NCBI RefSeq assembly: GCF_022179545.1
Contig: NZ_AP025518.1
Coordinates: forward strand, 5,518,001 to 5,582,000
From: Mycolicibacterium fortuitum subsp. fortuitum
Lineage (GTDB): Bacteria; Actinomycetota; Actinomycetes; Mycobacteriales; Mycobacteriaceae
DNA length: 64,000 nucleotides
Reading direction: 5' to 3'
Shown: positions 28,628-37,073 of the stretch, piece by piece
Layout of the letters: every line of letters begins with the position of its first letter
How positions within the stretch are numbered: position 1 is the first letter of the stretch
Notes under the pieces: model-generated
Database searches by the model: none
What the model was told of the DNA's origin: nothing
Seen by the model: only the letters and a program-made list of their open reading frames with translations
Translations under genes and position numbers: made by a program

Positions 28628-29464
28628 TCAGCGGCTCAACTGATATTTCTGCACTTCCGCGGCGAACTCGTCGAGCAGGCGCAGCGACTCGTCCTTGCCG
28701 ACCGACGGCAGGAACAAGCCCAACTGACCGAACCCGAGATCCTCGGCGGTGCGCCAATAGTCGGTCTTGACGGGTGCGCCGAACATCATCAGCGGTACGT
28801 CGTGATCGGCTCCGGCACGCAATTGCCCGATCCGTTTGGTCAGCACATCCCGCGGCAGCGGGTTCGAGATCCAACCTGCCCCATGGCGGATGATCCGCTT
28901 GACCATGGCATCGGAATTGCCGCCGACGTAGATGGGCGGGTGCGGTTTCTGGACCGGCTTGGGACGACAGTATGAGGACTCGAAGTTGACGTACTTGCCG
29001 TGGTACTCGGCAGGTTCGTCGGTCCACAGCGCCTTGACGGCCTCGATGCTCTCATCTAGTTGTGCGCCACGGGTTTTCGGATCGGTGCCGTGGTCGCGCA
29101 TCTCTTCGAGGTTCCAGCCGGCACCGACGCCGAACACGAACCGGCCGTCGGAGATGAGGTCGATGCTGGCGGATTCCTTGGCGGTGTGGATCGGATCGCG
29201 CTGGATCAGCAACGCGACGCCGGTGACGAGTTGGATTGTGGAGGTTACCGCCGCCGCGGCTGCGAGCGTGACGAACGGGTCGAGGGTTTTGTAGTACCAG
29301 GCCGGCAGGTCGCCACCGCTCGGATACGCCGATTCCCTGCTGACCGGGATGTGGCTGTGTTCGGCAACGATGAGCGAGGCGAACCCGCGCTCTTCGATCG
29401 CCTGCGCCAGCGATACGGGGTCGATGCTGTCGTCGTCGACGAAGGTCGCGATACCGAACTTCAT
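28628..29464 (-). CDS. LLM-class F420-dependent oxidoreductase
   Basis: 278 residues of the luciferase-like monooxygenase superfamily. MKFGIATFVDDDSIDPVSLA opens the barrel, with VAEHSHIPVS, TSTIQLVTGVALLIQRDP, LISDGRFVFGVGAGWNLEEM and PHPPIYVGGNSDAM as the recurring family signatures; the GVGAGWN segment is the cofactor phosphate region in F420 enzymes. Mycobacteria encode many of these, usually of unknown substrate. The ATG at 29464 is at the conserved N-terminus. It lies 40 bases behind the TetR gene on the same strand and may be cotranscribed with it. Confidence 0.9.
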   Translation of the reverse strand: MKFGIATFVDDDSIDPVSLAQAIEERGFASLIVAEHSHIPVSRESAYPSGGDLPAWYYKTLDPFVTLAAAAAVTSTIQLVTGVALLIQRDPIHTAKESASIDLISDGRFVFGVGAGWNLEEMRDHGTDPKTRGAQLDESIEAVKALWTDEPAEYHGKYVNFESSYCRPKPVQKPHPPIYVGGNSDAMVKRIIRHGAGWISNPLPRDVLTKRIGQLRAGADHDVPLMMFGAPVKTDYWRTAEDLGFGQLGLFLPSVGKDESLRLLDEFAAEVQKYQLSR

Positions 29465-29504
29465 GCCGCCGACGCTACTCCGGCTCGGCCGGCTCGAAGC
29501 GTCG

Positions 29505-30056
29505 TCACCGTTGCCCCTCCGCCCGTAGTCCGTCGAACACCACCGACGTGACCCGCTCGGCCACATCGGCGTTGTAGGACTGCATGGCTTGGCAGCCGAC
29601 CAGTAGCGCTTTCACATCCGCAACGGTGATGTCGGAGCGGACCGTGCCCGCGCGTTGCGCTGCGGCGAGCAGGTCACCGACGACCGTGAGGTACTCGTCC
29701 TCGGCCTCGGGAACCAGGGTGTTGACGTCGATGCCCGATCCCGCAAGCGCGTCGACCAGACCGCGGTCGGCCGCACCCCATTGCAGCACCATGGACCGGA
29801 GGAACATGAATATCGCCTCGGCCGGATCGGCCTCGGCGAGCAGGCTCCGGCCTTCCTCGACGACGCCGCGGATGCGCTCGGCGATCACGGCCTGGAACAA
29901 CGCTTCCTTGGTCGGGAAATGCCGGTAGACGGTCCCGGCTCCGACGCCGGCCCGCCGCGCGATCTCGTCGATGGGCACGGACAGGCCCTCGGCCGCAAAC
30001 GTTTCGTAGGCAACCTCAAGTAACCGGGCACGGTTTCGCGCCGCATCCGCACGCAT
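29505..30056 (-). CDS. TetR-family transcriptional repressor
   Basis: 183 residues. The N-terminal helix-turn-helix reads IDEIARRAGVGAGTVYRHFP after RNRARLLEVAYETFAAEGL; the remaining 120 residues form the variable ligand domain, of the SbtR-like type with AAQRAGTVRSDITVADVKAL. The start at 30056 leaves 114 bases to the divergent SDR gene at 30171, where a palindrome and a promoter lie. Most likely it represses its own gene and the SDR; the inducer is unknown. Confidence 0.92.
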   Translation of the reverse strand: MRADAARNRARLLEVAYETFAAEGLSVPIDEIARRAGVGAGTVYRHFPTKEALFQAVIAERIRGVVEEGRSLLAEADPAEAIFMFLRSMVLQWGAADRGLVDALAGSGIDVNTLVPEAEDEYLTVVGDLLAAAQRAGTVRSDITVADVKALLVGCQAMQSYNADVAERVTSVVFDGLRAEGQR

Positions 30057-30091
30057 TCGTTCTCACCTCACAACCATCCGCCGCCGAACCG

Positions 30092-30147
30092 TTGACAAAC
30101 CGGGGCGCACGTTCCGTATAGTTTACCCAACCGGAGCGCTCGCTCCG
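30092..30147 (+). promoter_or_regulatory. SDR promoter with palindromic TetR-type operator
   Basis: TTGACA at 30092-30097 and TATAGT at 30117-30122 form a -35/-10 pair with a 19-base spacer. The perfect 16-base palindrome CGGAGCGCTCGCTCCG at 30132-30147 lies ten bases past the -10, where a bound repressor would block transcription. AGGAG then precedes the ATG at 30171. Binding by the adjacent TetR protein is inferred from position. Confidence 0.68.
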
Positions 30148-30170
30148 CTTAGCCTCTCTAGGAGTCTCCC

Positions 30171-31094
30171 ATGACCAAGTGGACCACCGCCAAGATTCCG
30201 GACCAATCGGGCCGCACGGCCATTGTCACCGGCGCCAACACCGGTCTCGGGCTCGAGACCGCCAAAGCTCTGGCCGCCAAGGGCGCCCACGTAGTCCTTG
30301 CCGTGCGCAACCTGACCAAGGGCGAAGCGGCAGCCGAGTGGATCACCCGCTCGGTGCGCGATGCCGACCTAGAGCTGCAGCGCCTCGACCTGGGATCGCT
30401 GGCCTCGGTGCGGGAGGCTGTCGACGAGATCCGGACCAAGCACGAGACCATCGACCTGCTGATCAACAACGCCGGCGTGATGACGCCTCCGCGGGAGACC
30501 ACCAGCGACGGCTTCGAGCTGCAGTTCGGCACCAACCACCTCGGCCACTTCGCGCTGACCGGCCTGCTGCTCGACCGGCTCCTGCCTGCCGTCGGCTCCC
30601 GGATCGTGACCGTCAGCAGCATCGGTCACCGCTTCGCCCCCGGCATCCGGTTCGAGGATCTGCAGTGGGAACGCAGGTACAACCGTCTCCAGGCCTACGG
30701 CCAGTCCAAGCTCGCCAATCTGTTGTTCACCTATGAACTGCAGCGTCGCCTGATCGGGCAACACACCACGGCGCTGGCCGCCCACCCCGGCGGATCCGAC
30801 ACCGAACTGGCGCGCCATCTGCCCGGCGTCGTGCAGCGCGCCGTCCCGCTGGTGCGCCCGCTGTTCCAAGAGGCCGCCATGGGGGCACTTCCGACTCTGC
30901 GCGCGGCAACAGATCCCGGTGCCCTGGGCGGTCAGTACTACGGACCCGACGGCCTCGGCCAGCAGAAGGGCCACCCGAAGCTGGTGACCTCCAACGAGCG
31001 GTCCTATGACATCGAGCTCCAGCGCCGGCTGTGGATCGTGTCCGAGGAACTGACCGGCGTCACCTTCCCGGTGCTGCAGGGCGCACGGGCCTGA
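30171..31094 (+). CDS. short-chain dehydrogenase/reductase, retinol dehydrogenase-like
   Basis: 307 residues of the classical SDR family. The cofactor motif is TGANTGLG (TGxxxGxG), followed by NNAGVM, the catalytic serine in VTVSSIGHR and the catalytic pair Tyr/Lys in YGQSKLANLL. The pattern LQWERRYNRLQAYGQSK is that of the retinol dehydrogenase/WWOX-like group, which acts on lipid-soluble alcohols or aldehydes. It is divergent from a TetR gene and has a strong ribosome site. A paralogue of the same length lies at 41899-42822. Natural substrate unknown. Confidence 0.92.
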   Translation: MTKWTTAKIPDQSGRTAIVTGANTGLGLETAKALAAKGAHVVLAVRNLTKGEAAAEWITRSVRDADLELQRLDLGSLASVREAVDEIRTKHETIDLLINNAGVMTPPRETTSDGFELQFGTNHLGHFALTGLLLDRLLPAVGSRIVTVSSIGHRFAPGIRFEDLQWERRYNRLQAYGQSKLANLLFTYELQRRLIGQHTTALAAHPGGSDTELARHLPGVVQRAVPLVRPLFQEAAMGALPTLRAATDPGALGGQYYGPDGLGQQKGHPKLVTSNERSYDIELQRRLWIVSEELTGVTFPVLQGARA

Positions 31095-31198
31095 ATTCAC
31101 TTCGCCGCTTTCGACGCCAGGGCAGTGCCGAGGCGCTGCGAACAGCCCTGGTGTCGATCTCGGCGCCAACCGGCAGCGCCACGGCTAGGCTGGCGCTC

Positions 31199-31705
31199 GT
31201 GTCGTTCTGGGATCCCAGGAATGTGCCGCCCTATCCCCCGGCTCGCTACACCAAGGACGAGCCAGAGGTCAGCGCCTGGCTGAAGCGGGGTGACGAGCCG
31301 CCCGACTACGACTCGTTCGGCCTCGTCAAATACCACTACCTGGCCAATCAACAGCAGACCAATGGCGATTACGGGCTGTACCGCGTCGACATCAGCCCGC
31401 AGGGTGGCGGGCCCGGTCCGCATTTTCACCGGGCCATGTCGGAGGCGTTCTTCGTCTTGTCGGGCACCGTGCGGCTCTACGACGGAAATGACTGGCGCGA
31501 CGGCAACCAGGGCGACTTCCTGTACGTCCCGCCGGGCGGGATCCACGGCTTCCGCAATGAGGCCGATGCGCCGACGTCGTTGTTGATGTTGTTTGCTCCC
31601 GGCGCCCCTCGGGAGGCCTACTTCGAGGGCTTCGCCCAACTGGCCGACCTCACCGACGAGGAACGCGCCGAGTGGTTCGTCAAGAACGACAACTTCTTCA
31701 TCTGA
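31199..31705 (+). CDS. single-domain cupin protein
   Basis: 168 residues. One conserved cupin barrel: PGPHFHRAMSEAFFVLSGTV carries the H-x-H and glutamate ligands, and DFLYVPPGGIHGFRNE holds the second motif with the last histidine. The C-terminal EGFAQLADLTDEERAEWF is helical. A GTG at 31199 begins VSFWDPRNVPPYPP; the longer frame overlaps the end of the SDR gene and lacks similarity. Possible roles include a small dioxygenase or isomerase, or metal-ligand binding without catalysis. It follows the SDR gene by 104 bases. Confidence 0.8.
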   Translation: MSFWDPRNVPPYPPARYTKDEPEVSAWLKRGDEPPDYDSFGLVKYHYLANQQQTNGDYGLYRVDISPQGGGPGPHFHRAMSEAFFVLSGTVRLYDGNDWRDGNQGDFLYVPPGGIHGFRNEADAPTSLLMLFAPGAPREAYFEGFAQLADLTDEERAEWFVKNDNFFI

Positions 31706-32071
31706 CCGTGCACGGCCGGCTCACAGTCGCCGGATGCGTGGACGACCGGGGCAGCGAAGCCAGGGCGATCGGGGCTGAGGTCCGCGAGCCGCCCGGCGTC
31801 GACACGGGCTCGATGCCTCAGCCACCGTGGCCCAGTTCGACCGACCCGTCGATACTCGGGACCGAGCCGGCCCGCGAGAACGAACGATGCTGAGCGTTTG
31901 CTCGGCTGCCGCGACGCACGGCACGACCACGACGCACCCCCAGGTGAGCGAACGGGCCGGACCGCCGGCAGACAACCCGCTCGACGAGCGACACGCCCGG
32001 CGAGCTCCTGCGGATATGCGCCGACGTAACCCACTGGCCTAGACTGCTTTCCGACTGAGAGGAGTCCTCGG
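31706..32071. other. intergenic region, no convincing gene
   Basis: 366 bases without a frame of plausible coding character on either strand. The only signal seen is TAGACT at 32040-32045, a good mycobacterial -10 for the helicase gene that starts with GTG at 32072, with GAGAGGAG about 11 bases before that start. Confidence 0.55.
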
Positions 32072-33778
32072 GTGCGGGCTGATGCAGCGCCCAGCACCCA
32101 GGCACTGCGGGGCTGGCAGCGCAAAGCGCTGGTGAAGTATTTGACGGCCAAACCGCGGGATTACCTCGCGGTGGCAACCCCCGGCGCAGGTAAGACGACG
32201 TTTGCGCTGCGGATCGCGGCGGAGCTGCTCAACGACCGGACGGTCGACGCCATCACGGTGGTGGTGCCCACCGAGCACCTCAAGATCCAGTGGGCGGAGT
32301 CGGCGGCGCGCAACGGCATCGCGCTGGATCCGAAGTTCAGCAACTCCGACTCCCGGACCTCGGCCGAGTACCACGGCGTCGTCGTCACCTATGCCCAAGT
32401 GGCAAGCCACCCGACCCGGCACCGGGTGCGCACCGAGAACCACAAGACGCTCGTGATCTTCGACGAGATCCACCACGGTGGCGATTCGAAGAGTTGGGGC
32501 GACGCCATGCGCGAAGCCTTCGATGACGCGACACGACGCTTGGCGCTGACCGGTACACCGTTCCGAAGTGATGACAGCCCGATCCCGTTCGTCAACTACG
32601 AACCCGACGAGGCCGGGTTCCAGCGTTCGCAGGCCGACCATGTGTACGGCTACGCCGACGCCCTGGCCGACGGCGTGGTCCGGCCCGTGGTCTTCCTGGC
32701 CTATTCGGGAGAAGCCCGTTGGCGCGACAGTGCCGGCGAGGAACACGCGGCCCGGCTCGGCGAGCCGCTGACCGCCGAACAGACGGCACGGGCCTGGCGC
32801 ACCGCACTGAACCCCACCGGCGAGTGGATGCCCGCCGTCATCGCGGCCGCCGACAAGCGGCTTCAGCAGAAGCGTCAGCACGTGCCCGATGCCGGCGGCA
32901 TGATCATCGCCACCAACCAGACCACCGCCCGGGCCTACGCCGATCTGCTGACCAAGATCACGGGCGAGGTCCCCACGGTCGTGCTCTCCGACGATCCGAG
33001 CGCGTCCGACCGGATCAGCCAGTACTCGGCGGGCACCAGCCGGTGGCTGGTTGCGGTCCGCATGGTCTCCGAGGGCGTCGACGTGCCCCGGCTCTCGGTC
33101 GGGGTGTACGCGACGAGCGCCTCGACGCCGCTGTTCTTCGCACAGGCCATCGGCCGCTTCGTGCGGTCGCGCCGCCCCGGTGAGACCGCCAGCATCTTCC
33201 TGCCCTCGGTGCCGAACCTGCTGCTGCTGGCCAGCGAGATGGAAGCGCAGCGGAACCATGTGCTGGGCAAGCCGCACCGGGAGTCCGACGGGCTCGACGA
33301 CGAGGCGCTAGAGGCTGCCGAGAAGCGCAAGGACGAGAAGAGCGAGCTGGAGAACGGTTTCGAGTACCTCGGGGCCGACGCCGAACTGGACCAGGTGATC
33401 TTCGACGGCGCCTCGTTCGGCACGGCGACCCCGGCCGGCAGCGACGAGGAAGCCGACTATCTCGGTATCCCGGGTCTGCTCGATGCCGATCAGATGCGAG
33501 ATCTGTTGCGCCGCAGACAGGATGAGCAACTCACCAAACGCACGGCCGAAGCCGCGGTATCCGGCGCGCCCCCGCCGCCGCGCACCACGCACGGTCAGTT
33601 GCGGGAGTTGCGTCGTGAACTCAACGCTCTGGTGACCATCGCGCATCATCGCACCGGCAAGCCCCACGGTTGGATCCACAACGAGCTACGCCGCATTTGC
33701 GGCGGGCCCCCGGTGGCCGCTGCGACCACCGATCAATTGAAGGCTCGTATCGAAGCAGTGCGCGACCTGAAGGCCTGA
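32072..33778 (+). CDS. superfamily 2 DNA/RNA helicase
   Basis: 568 residues. Motif I (Walker A) ATPGAGKTTFALRIA, motif Ia VVVPTEHLKIQW, motif II VIFDEIHHGG (DEIH form), motif III ALTGTPFR, and in the second RecA domain MVSEGVDVPRLSVGVYATS and motif VI QAIGRFVRSRRPGE. This layout resembles UvrB/XPB-like SF2 translocases rather than DEAD-box RNA helicases. The C-terminal 150 residues are charged and end with an LRRELNALVTIAHHRTGKPH segment similar to zinc-free HTH-like C-domains of mycobacterial helicases of unknown role. Start is the GTG at 32072. It appears monocistronic. Confidence 0.88.
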   Translation: MRADAAPSTQALRGWQRKALVKYLTAKPRDYLAVATPGAGKTTFALRIAAELLNDRTVDAITVVVPTEHLKIQWAESAARNGIALDPKFSNSDSRTSAEYHGVVVTYAQVASHPTRHRVRTENHKTLVIFDEIHHGGDSKSWGDAMREAFDDATRRLALTGTPFRSDDSPIPFVNYEPDEAGFQRSQADHVYGYADALADGVVRPVVFLAYSGEARWRDSAGEEHAARLGEPLTAEQTARAWRTALNPTGEWMPAVIAAADKRLQQKRQHVPDAGGMIIATNQTTARAYADLLTKITGEVPTVVLSDDPSASDRISQYSAGTSRWLVAVRMVSEGVDVPRLSVGVYATSASTPLFFAQAIGRFVRSRRPGETASIFLPSVPNLLLLASEMEAQRNHVLGKPHRESDGLDDEALEAAEKRKDEKSELENGFEYLGADAELDQVIFDGASFGTATPAGSDEEADYLGIPGLLDADQMRDLLRRRQDEQLTKRTAEAAVSGAPPPPRTTHGQLRELRRELNALVTIAHHRTGKPHGWIHNELRRICGGPPVAAATTDQLKARIEAVRDLKA

Positions 33779-33894
33779 CAGCCGCCTGCACGATAAAAAT
33801 CTGGGTCCCGTCAAACTCGCCCGAGCGCCAACTGCAACTTGTTACAGTCTGCCAATTGCGTTCTGTAGCAGCCAATGCAGTTGGGGGAGGCGAA

Positions 33895-36129
33895 ATGACG
33901 ACGACGTCCGCTACCACTTCAGGCGCGCGGTTCATCGGGCGGGTGGGCGCCCTGGCAGTCGCGCTGGGGATCGGGATGGCGGTCGCCAACGGCACCGCGA
34001 TCGCCTCCGCCGACACCGGTGGTTCGGACTCGTCGGGAACGCATTCAAAGGCCACGCATTCAAAAGCAAAGGACGGCCCGAAGACCGTCGGCTCTCCACA
34101 GGAGAAAGGCCCTCGCAAACCGTCGTCCTCGGGCCCGCAGAAGCTGTCCGAACGGGTCAGCGAGGTGACTGCCAAGGTGGAGGCCGCACTGGGCGGCTCG
34201 AAGCTCGGCCCGCGCAGATCAGCGGCAACCTCGGCTGACCGGACACCCAACAGCAGGGACAACAAGGCATCGACCAAGCCGGCCATCGCCACCGAGGTAT
34301 CGCGCGCGATCACCAAAGTCACTGACGCGACCCGGAATCGGCAGGCCACGCTGGACAACCGGCCGACGGCCGACGCGACCGATACGACGGAAGCGGCCGC
34401 GCCCCTCGAAACGCTGACCGTCGTCACCAAGAAGCTGACGAAAGACGTTGTGGATCAGCTCATCCCGGAGTCAGCACCCCGGGTCCAGGCGCCCGCCCCG
34501 CAGCCCATCCCGGAGATGGTGGCGGCGGTGACGGAACGGCTCAAGCCGCTTCTCCCGGAGAGGCCGGTGAGCCCGATCCAGGACATCGGCCTGGCGGCGC
34601 TGATGAGCTGGTCACGTCGCGGCACGCAGCAGGGGCTCGTTCCCATCGGGCGCGTCAACACCCCGGAAGCGACCTCGCAGGTGGCTCCCCAGCTGACGTC
34701 CGAGGTGAGCACCCAGGCGACGAGCACGCTGGCCACCGAGGACCAGCTGGCGGCCGAACAGCAGGTCAGTCAGATCGTCAACACGCCGATTGTCCAGCTG
34801 GCCAAGGTGGTCCTGATGGCGGCCTGGTACGTCGAGGCCGCCAAGAACTTCGCGAGCGTCGGTGGCCCCGACTTCAAGAACCTGTCGCAACTCAACGAAG
34901 CCGCAACCGAATTCGCCAACCAATCGGCGACCGAGTTCCTGCTGTTGAACTCCAACGACCCCAAGCTGCTGCTGCAGGTCAACCCGCCGCACAGTTGGAA
35001 CGGGCAGGACGCCGGCGGCACCCGGATCTGGTATGACAACCCGGACACCGTCTACCGCTTCACGGGCATCAACGGCGCCTCGACGTACAAGATCGAGGGC
35101 AAGGTCGCCGGGTATGACCCGGCCGACCCGAGCACGCATCCCACTTCCGCCAACGCCAATTTCAGTGTGCTCACCGGAATCAACGGGGTCACGGCCGCCA
35201 ATCTCAACGGCGAGGAGCTGAGCATCAGGGACGACGGCACGTTCACCATCGTGGTGAGTCCCGATGCGGCACCGGCGAACCCGGAGCAGGGCATGAACTA
35301 CATTCAGGCTCCGGCCAACTCGACCATCCTCGCCACACGAAATACCTTGGGCGACTGGAATACCGAGACTCCCATGACACTGACCATCGAGAAGACCGCC
35401 GGACCGCCCAGCAGCTTGTTCAGCCAGATCGGCGGGTTCGCAATCCCGGTGATCGGTGAGGCCGTGGTCAAGAACCCGCTGTTGATGTCGCTGGTGTCGA
35501 TCGTCCCGGCGTTCGACAAGGCACCGCTGCTGCTGTCGTCCACCGAGACCGCCCTGCTGATGCTGGTGACCGGCATCAACGGGGAGAACACCTACATGTC
35601 CGTGGCGACCTCGACGGGCCAGCCCAACGTCCTTTCCCAGCCGCAGCACAACGCGCAGTTCCTCTCCACCCAGTTGCAGAGCGCCGGCTACTTCCAGCTC
35701 AAAGACGACGAGGCGATGATCATCACCGTCGATCCCGGTGATGCGGAGTACTTCGTGGTGCCGGTGACCAATGACTGGACCATCACCAATGACACCCGCA
35801 ACCAGCAGACCAGCCTCAACAACAGCCAGGCCATCAAGAACGCGGACGGGACCTACACCATCGTGGTGTCCAAGAACGATCCCGGCGTGGCGAACTGGGT
35901 GTCCACCGGCGGGCTGAACCAGGGCACCATCTCCATGCGGTTCCAGGGTGTCGACCCCGATGCCAAGAACAATCCGACGGTGACGACGCGGGTGGTCAAG
36001 CTCTCGGAAGTCGAGGGCATCGTGAGCGATCCGAGCGATCCCAACTACAACCCCGAGCAGCTGAACTACGACCGTGACCAGCAGATCGCCGAGCGCCAGG
36101 CAGGATACGACCGCCGCTACACGGTGTAG
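33895..36129 (+). CDS. large secreted protein with DUF1214-like beta domains
   Basis: 744 residues. The first 40 form a signal peptide (FIGRVGALAVALGIGMAVAN before ASADTGGS). Residues about 45-260 are Ser/Thr/Pro/Lys-rich and disordered. A helical part follows (AKVVLMAAWYVEAAKNFASV), then two beta-rich parts: one with TYKIEGKVAGYDP, DGTFTIVVSPD and LGDWNTETPMTLTIEK, the other with DGTYTIVVSKNDPGVANWVS and ISMRFQGVD. These strings resemble DUF1214-type proteins, whose DPGVxNWxxTxG segment is typical. The ATG at 33895 follows GGGGGAGG. Cell-wall or surface location is probable; function unknown. Confidence 0.8.
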   Translation: MTTTSATTSGARFIGRVGALAVALGIGMAVANGTAIASADTGGSDSSGTHSKATHSKAKDGPKTVGSPQEKGPRKPSSSGPQKLSERVSEVTAKVEAALGGSKLGPRRSAATSADRTPNSRDNKASTKPAIATEVSRAITKVTDATRNRQATLDNRPTADATDTTEAAAPLETLTVVTKKLTKDVVDQLIPESAPRVQAPAPQPIPEMVAAVTERLKPLLPERPVSPIQDIGLAALMSWSRRGTQQGLVPIGRVNTPEATSQVAPQLTSEVSTQATSTLATEDQLAAEQQVSQIVNTPIVQLAKVVLMAAWYVEAAKNFASVGGPDFKNLSQLNEAATEFANQSATEFLLLNSNDPKLLLQVNPPHSWNGQDAGGTRIWYDNPDTVYRFTGINGASTYKIEGKVAGYDPADPSTHPTSANANFSVLTGINGVTAANLNGEELSIRDDGTFTIVVSPDAAPANPEQGMNYIQAPANSTILATRNTLGDWNTETPMTLTIEKTAGPPSSLFSQIGGFAIPVIGEAVVKNPLLMSLVSIVPAFDKAPLLLSSTETALLMLVTGINGENTYMSVATSTGQPNVLSQPQHNAQFLSTQLQSAGYFQLKDDEAMIITVDPGDAEYFVVPVTNDWTITNDTRNQQTSLNNSQAIKNADGTYTIVVSKNDPGVANWVSTGGLNQGTISMRFQGVDPDAKNNPTVTTRVVKLSEVEGIVSDPSDPNYNPEQLNYDRDQQIAERQAGYDRRYTV

Positions 36130-36232
36130 CCGAGGCTTCGGTACGGAACAGCGTTCGCCGATTTCCACCCGAGGGTCGTTCCAGCGAAAAATCGCGACCC
36201 AGGTGTAGAAAACGGCGCGGCCTGAACGGCCC

Positions 36233-37048
36233 TTACAAGCCCAGCAGGTCGGGCAGATTCGCCACCGAGTCGATGACGTGGTTGGGTTGCATCGCGAATT
36301 CATCTGCGGCCCAACGGTCCAGCGTGGCCTGACGGAACTTGCCGGTGCGCACCAGCACGCCGGTCATCCCGACCACCTGGGCGGCCAGCACGTCGTTGTT
36401 GAGGTCGTCGCCGATCATGTACATCTCTTCGGGGTCCACGCCGAGCCGGTTCGCCGCGGCCAGGAACCCTTCGGGCGCGGGCTTGCCGACGGCGGTGGCC
36501 TTGCGACCCGAGGTCGCCTCCATACCGGCCAGGTACATCCCGGTGTCCACCCGCAGTCCGTCGGTGGTGTTCCACGCGGTGCTGCGGTGCATCGCGACGA
36601 CGGGCACCCCCTGGGCCATCCAGTCGTACACCCAGCTGAGGGTGAGGTGGTTGTACTCCGGTCCGGCTCCGCCGAGCAGCACCACGTCGGGGGTCTCGGG
36701 TGCGGCCGGACCGGTGAACTCGCTGGAATACACGACGTCGACGCCGGGCATGTCCTCACCGATCTGGCCGCTGTTGACCAGGAAACATCGAGCGCCGGGA
36801 TAGCGGTCGCGGACGTACTCGGCAGTCAGCGCCGCGGCGGTGATCACCTCGTCGGCGGCGACCTCCATACCGGCCGCGGTCAGCAGTTCGGCGATCTGGG
36901 CGCGGGTGCGCGTGGTCGTGTTGGTCAGGTAGGACCGGGCGATCTGCTGGTCGGCCAGCACCCGCAAAGTTTCGGCCGCGCCGTCGATGGGCTGCCAGGA
37001 GGTCACCAGCACACCATCGATGTCGAACAGCACACCGCCGATAGCCAT
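36233..37048 (-). CDS. HAD-IIA family hydrolase
   Basis: 271 residues of the HAD superfamily with a IIA cap (NagD/LHPP-like). Motif I is FDIDGVLV with the nucleophile aspartate, motif II YLTNTTTRTR (Thr/Asn form), motif III Lys in AVGKPAPEGF, and motif IV MIGDDLNNDVLAA. These enzymes dephosphorylate small phosphate esters such as nucleotides or phosphohistidine/pyridoxal phosphate analogues. The ATG at 37048 is at the conserved start. It stands 25 bases after the end of the PH-domain gene, on the same strand, and may share that transcript. Confidence 0.9.
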   Translation of the reverse strand: MAIGGVLFDIDGVLVTSWQPIDGAAETLRVLADQQIARSYLTNTTTRTRAQIAELLTAAGMEVAADEVITAAALTAEYVRDRYPGARCFLVNSGQIGEDMPGVDVVYSSEFTGPAAPETPDVVLLGGAGPEYNHLTLSWVYDWMAQGVPVVAMHRSTAWNTTDGLRVDTGMYLAGMEATSGRKATAVGKPAPEGFLAAANRLGVDPEEMYMIGDDLNNDVLAAQVVGMTGVLVRTGKFRQATLDRWAADEFAMQPNHVIDSVANLPDLLGL

Positions 37049-37073
37049 GCAGCGACAGTAAACGTCTGCGAAT

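Noticed and set aside
31618..32151. 177-codon frame on the minus strand over the 31.7-32.1 kb gap
   Set aside because: It covers the ends of the cupin and helicase genes, lacks a ribosome site and has an Arg-rich composition typical of shadows.
34612..36303. 563-codon open frame opposite the large secreted protein
   Set aside because: The plus-strand product has a signal peptide, a ribosome site and conserved strings; the reverse frame has none.
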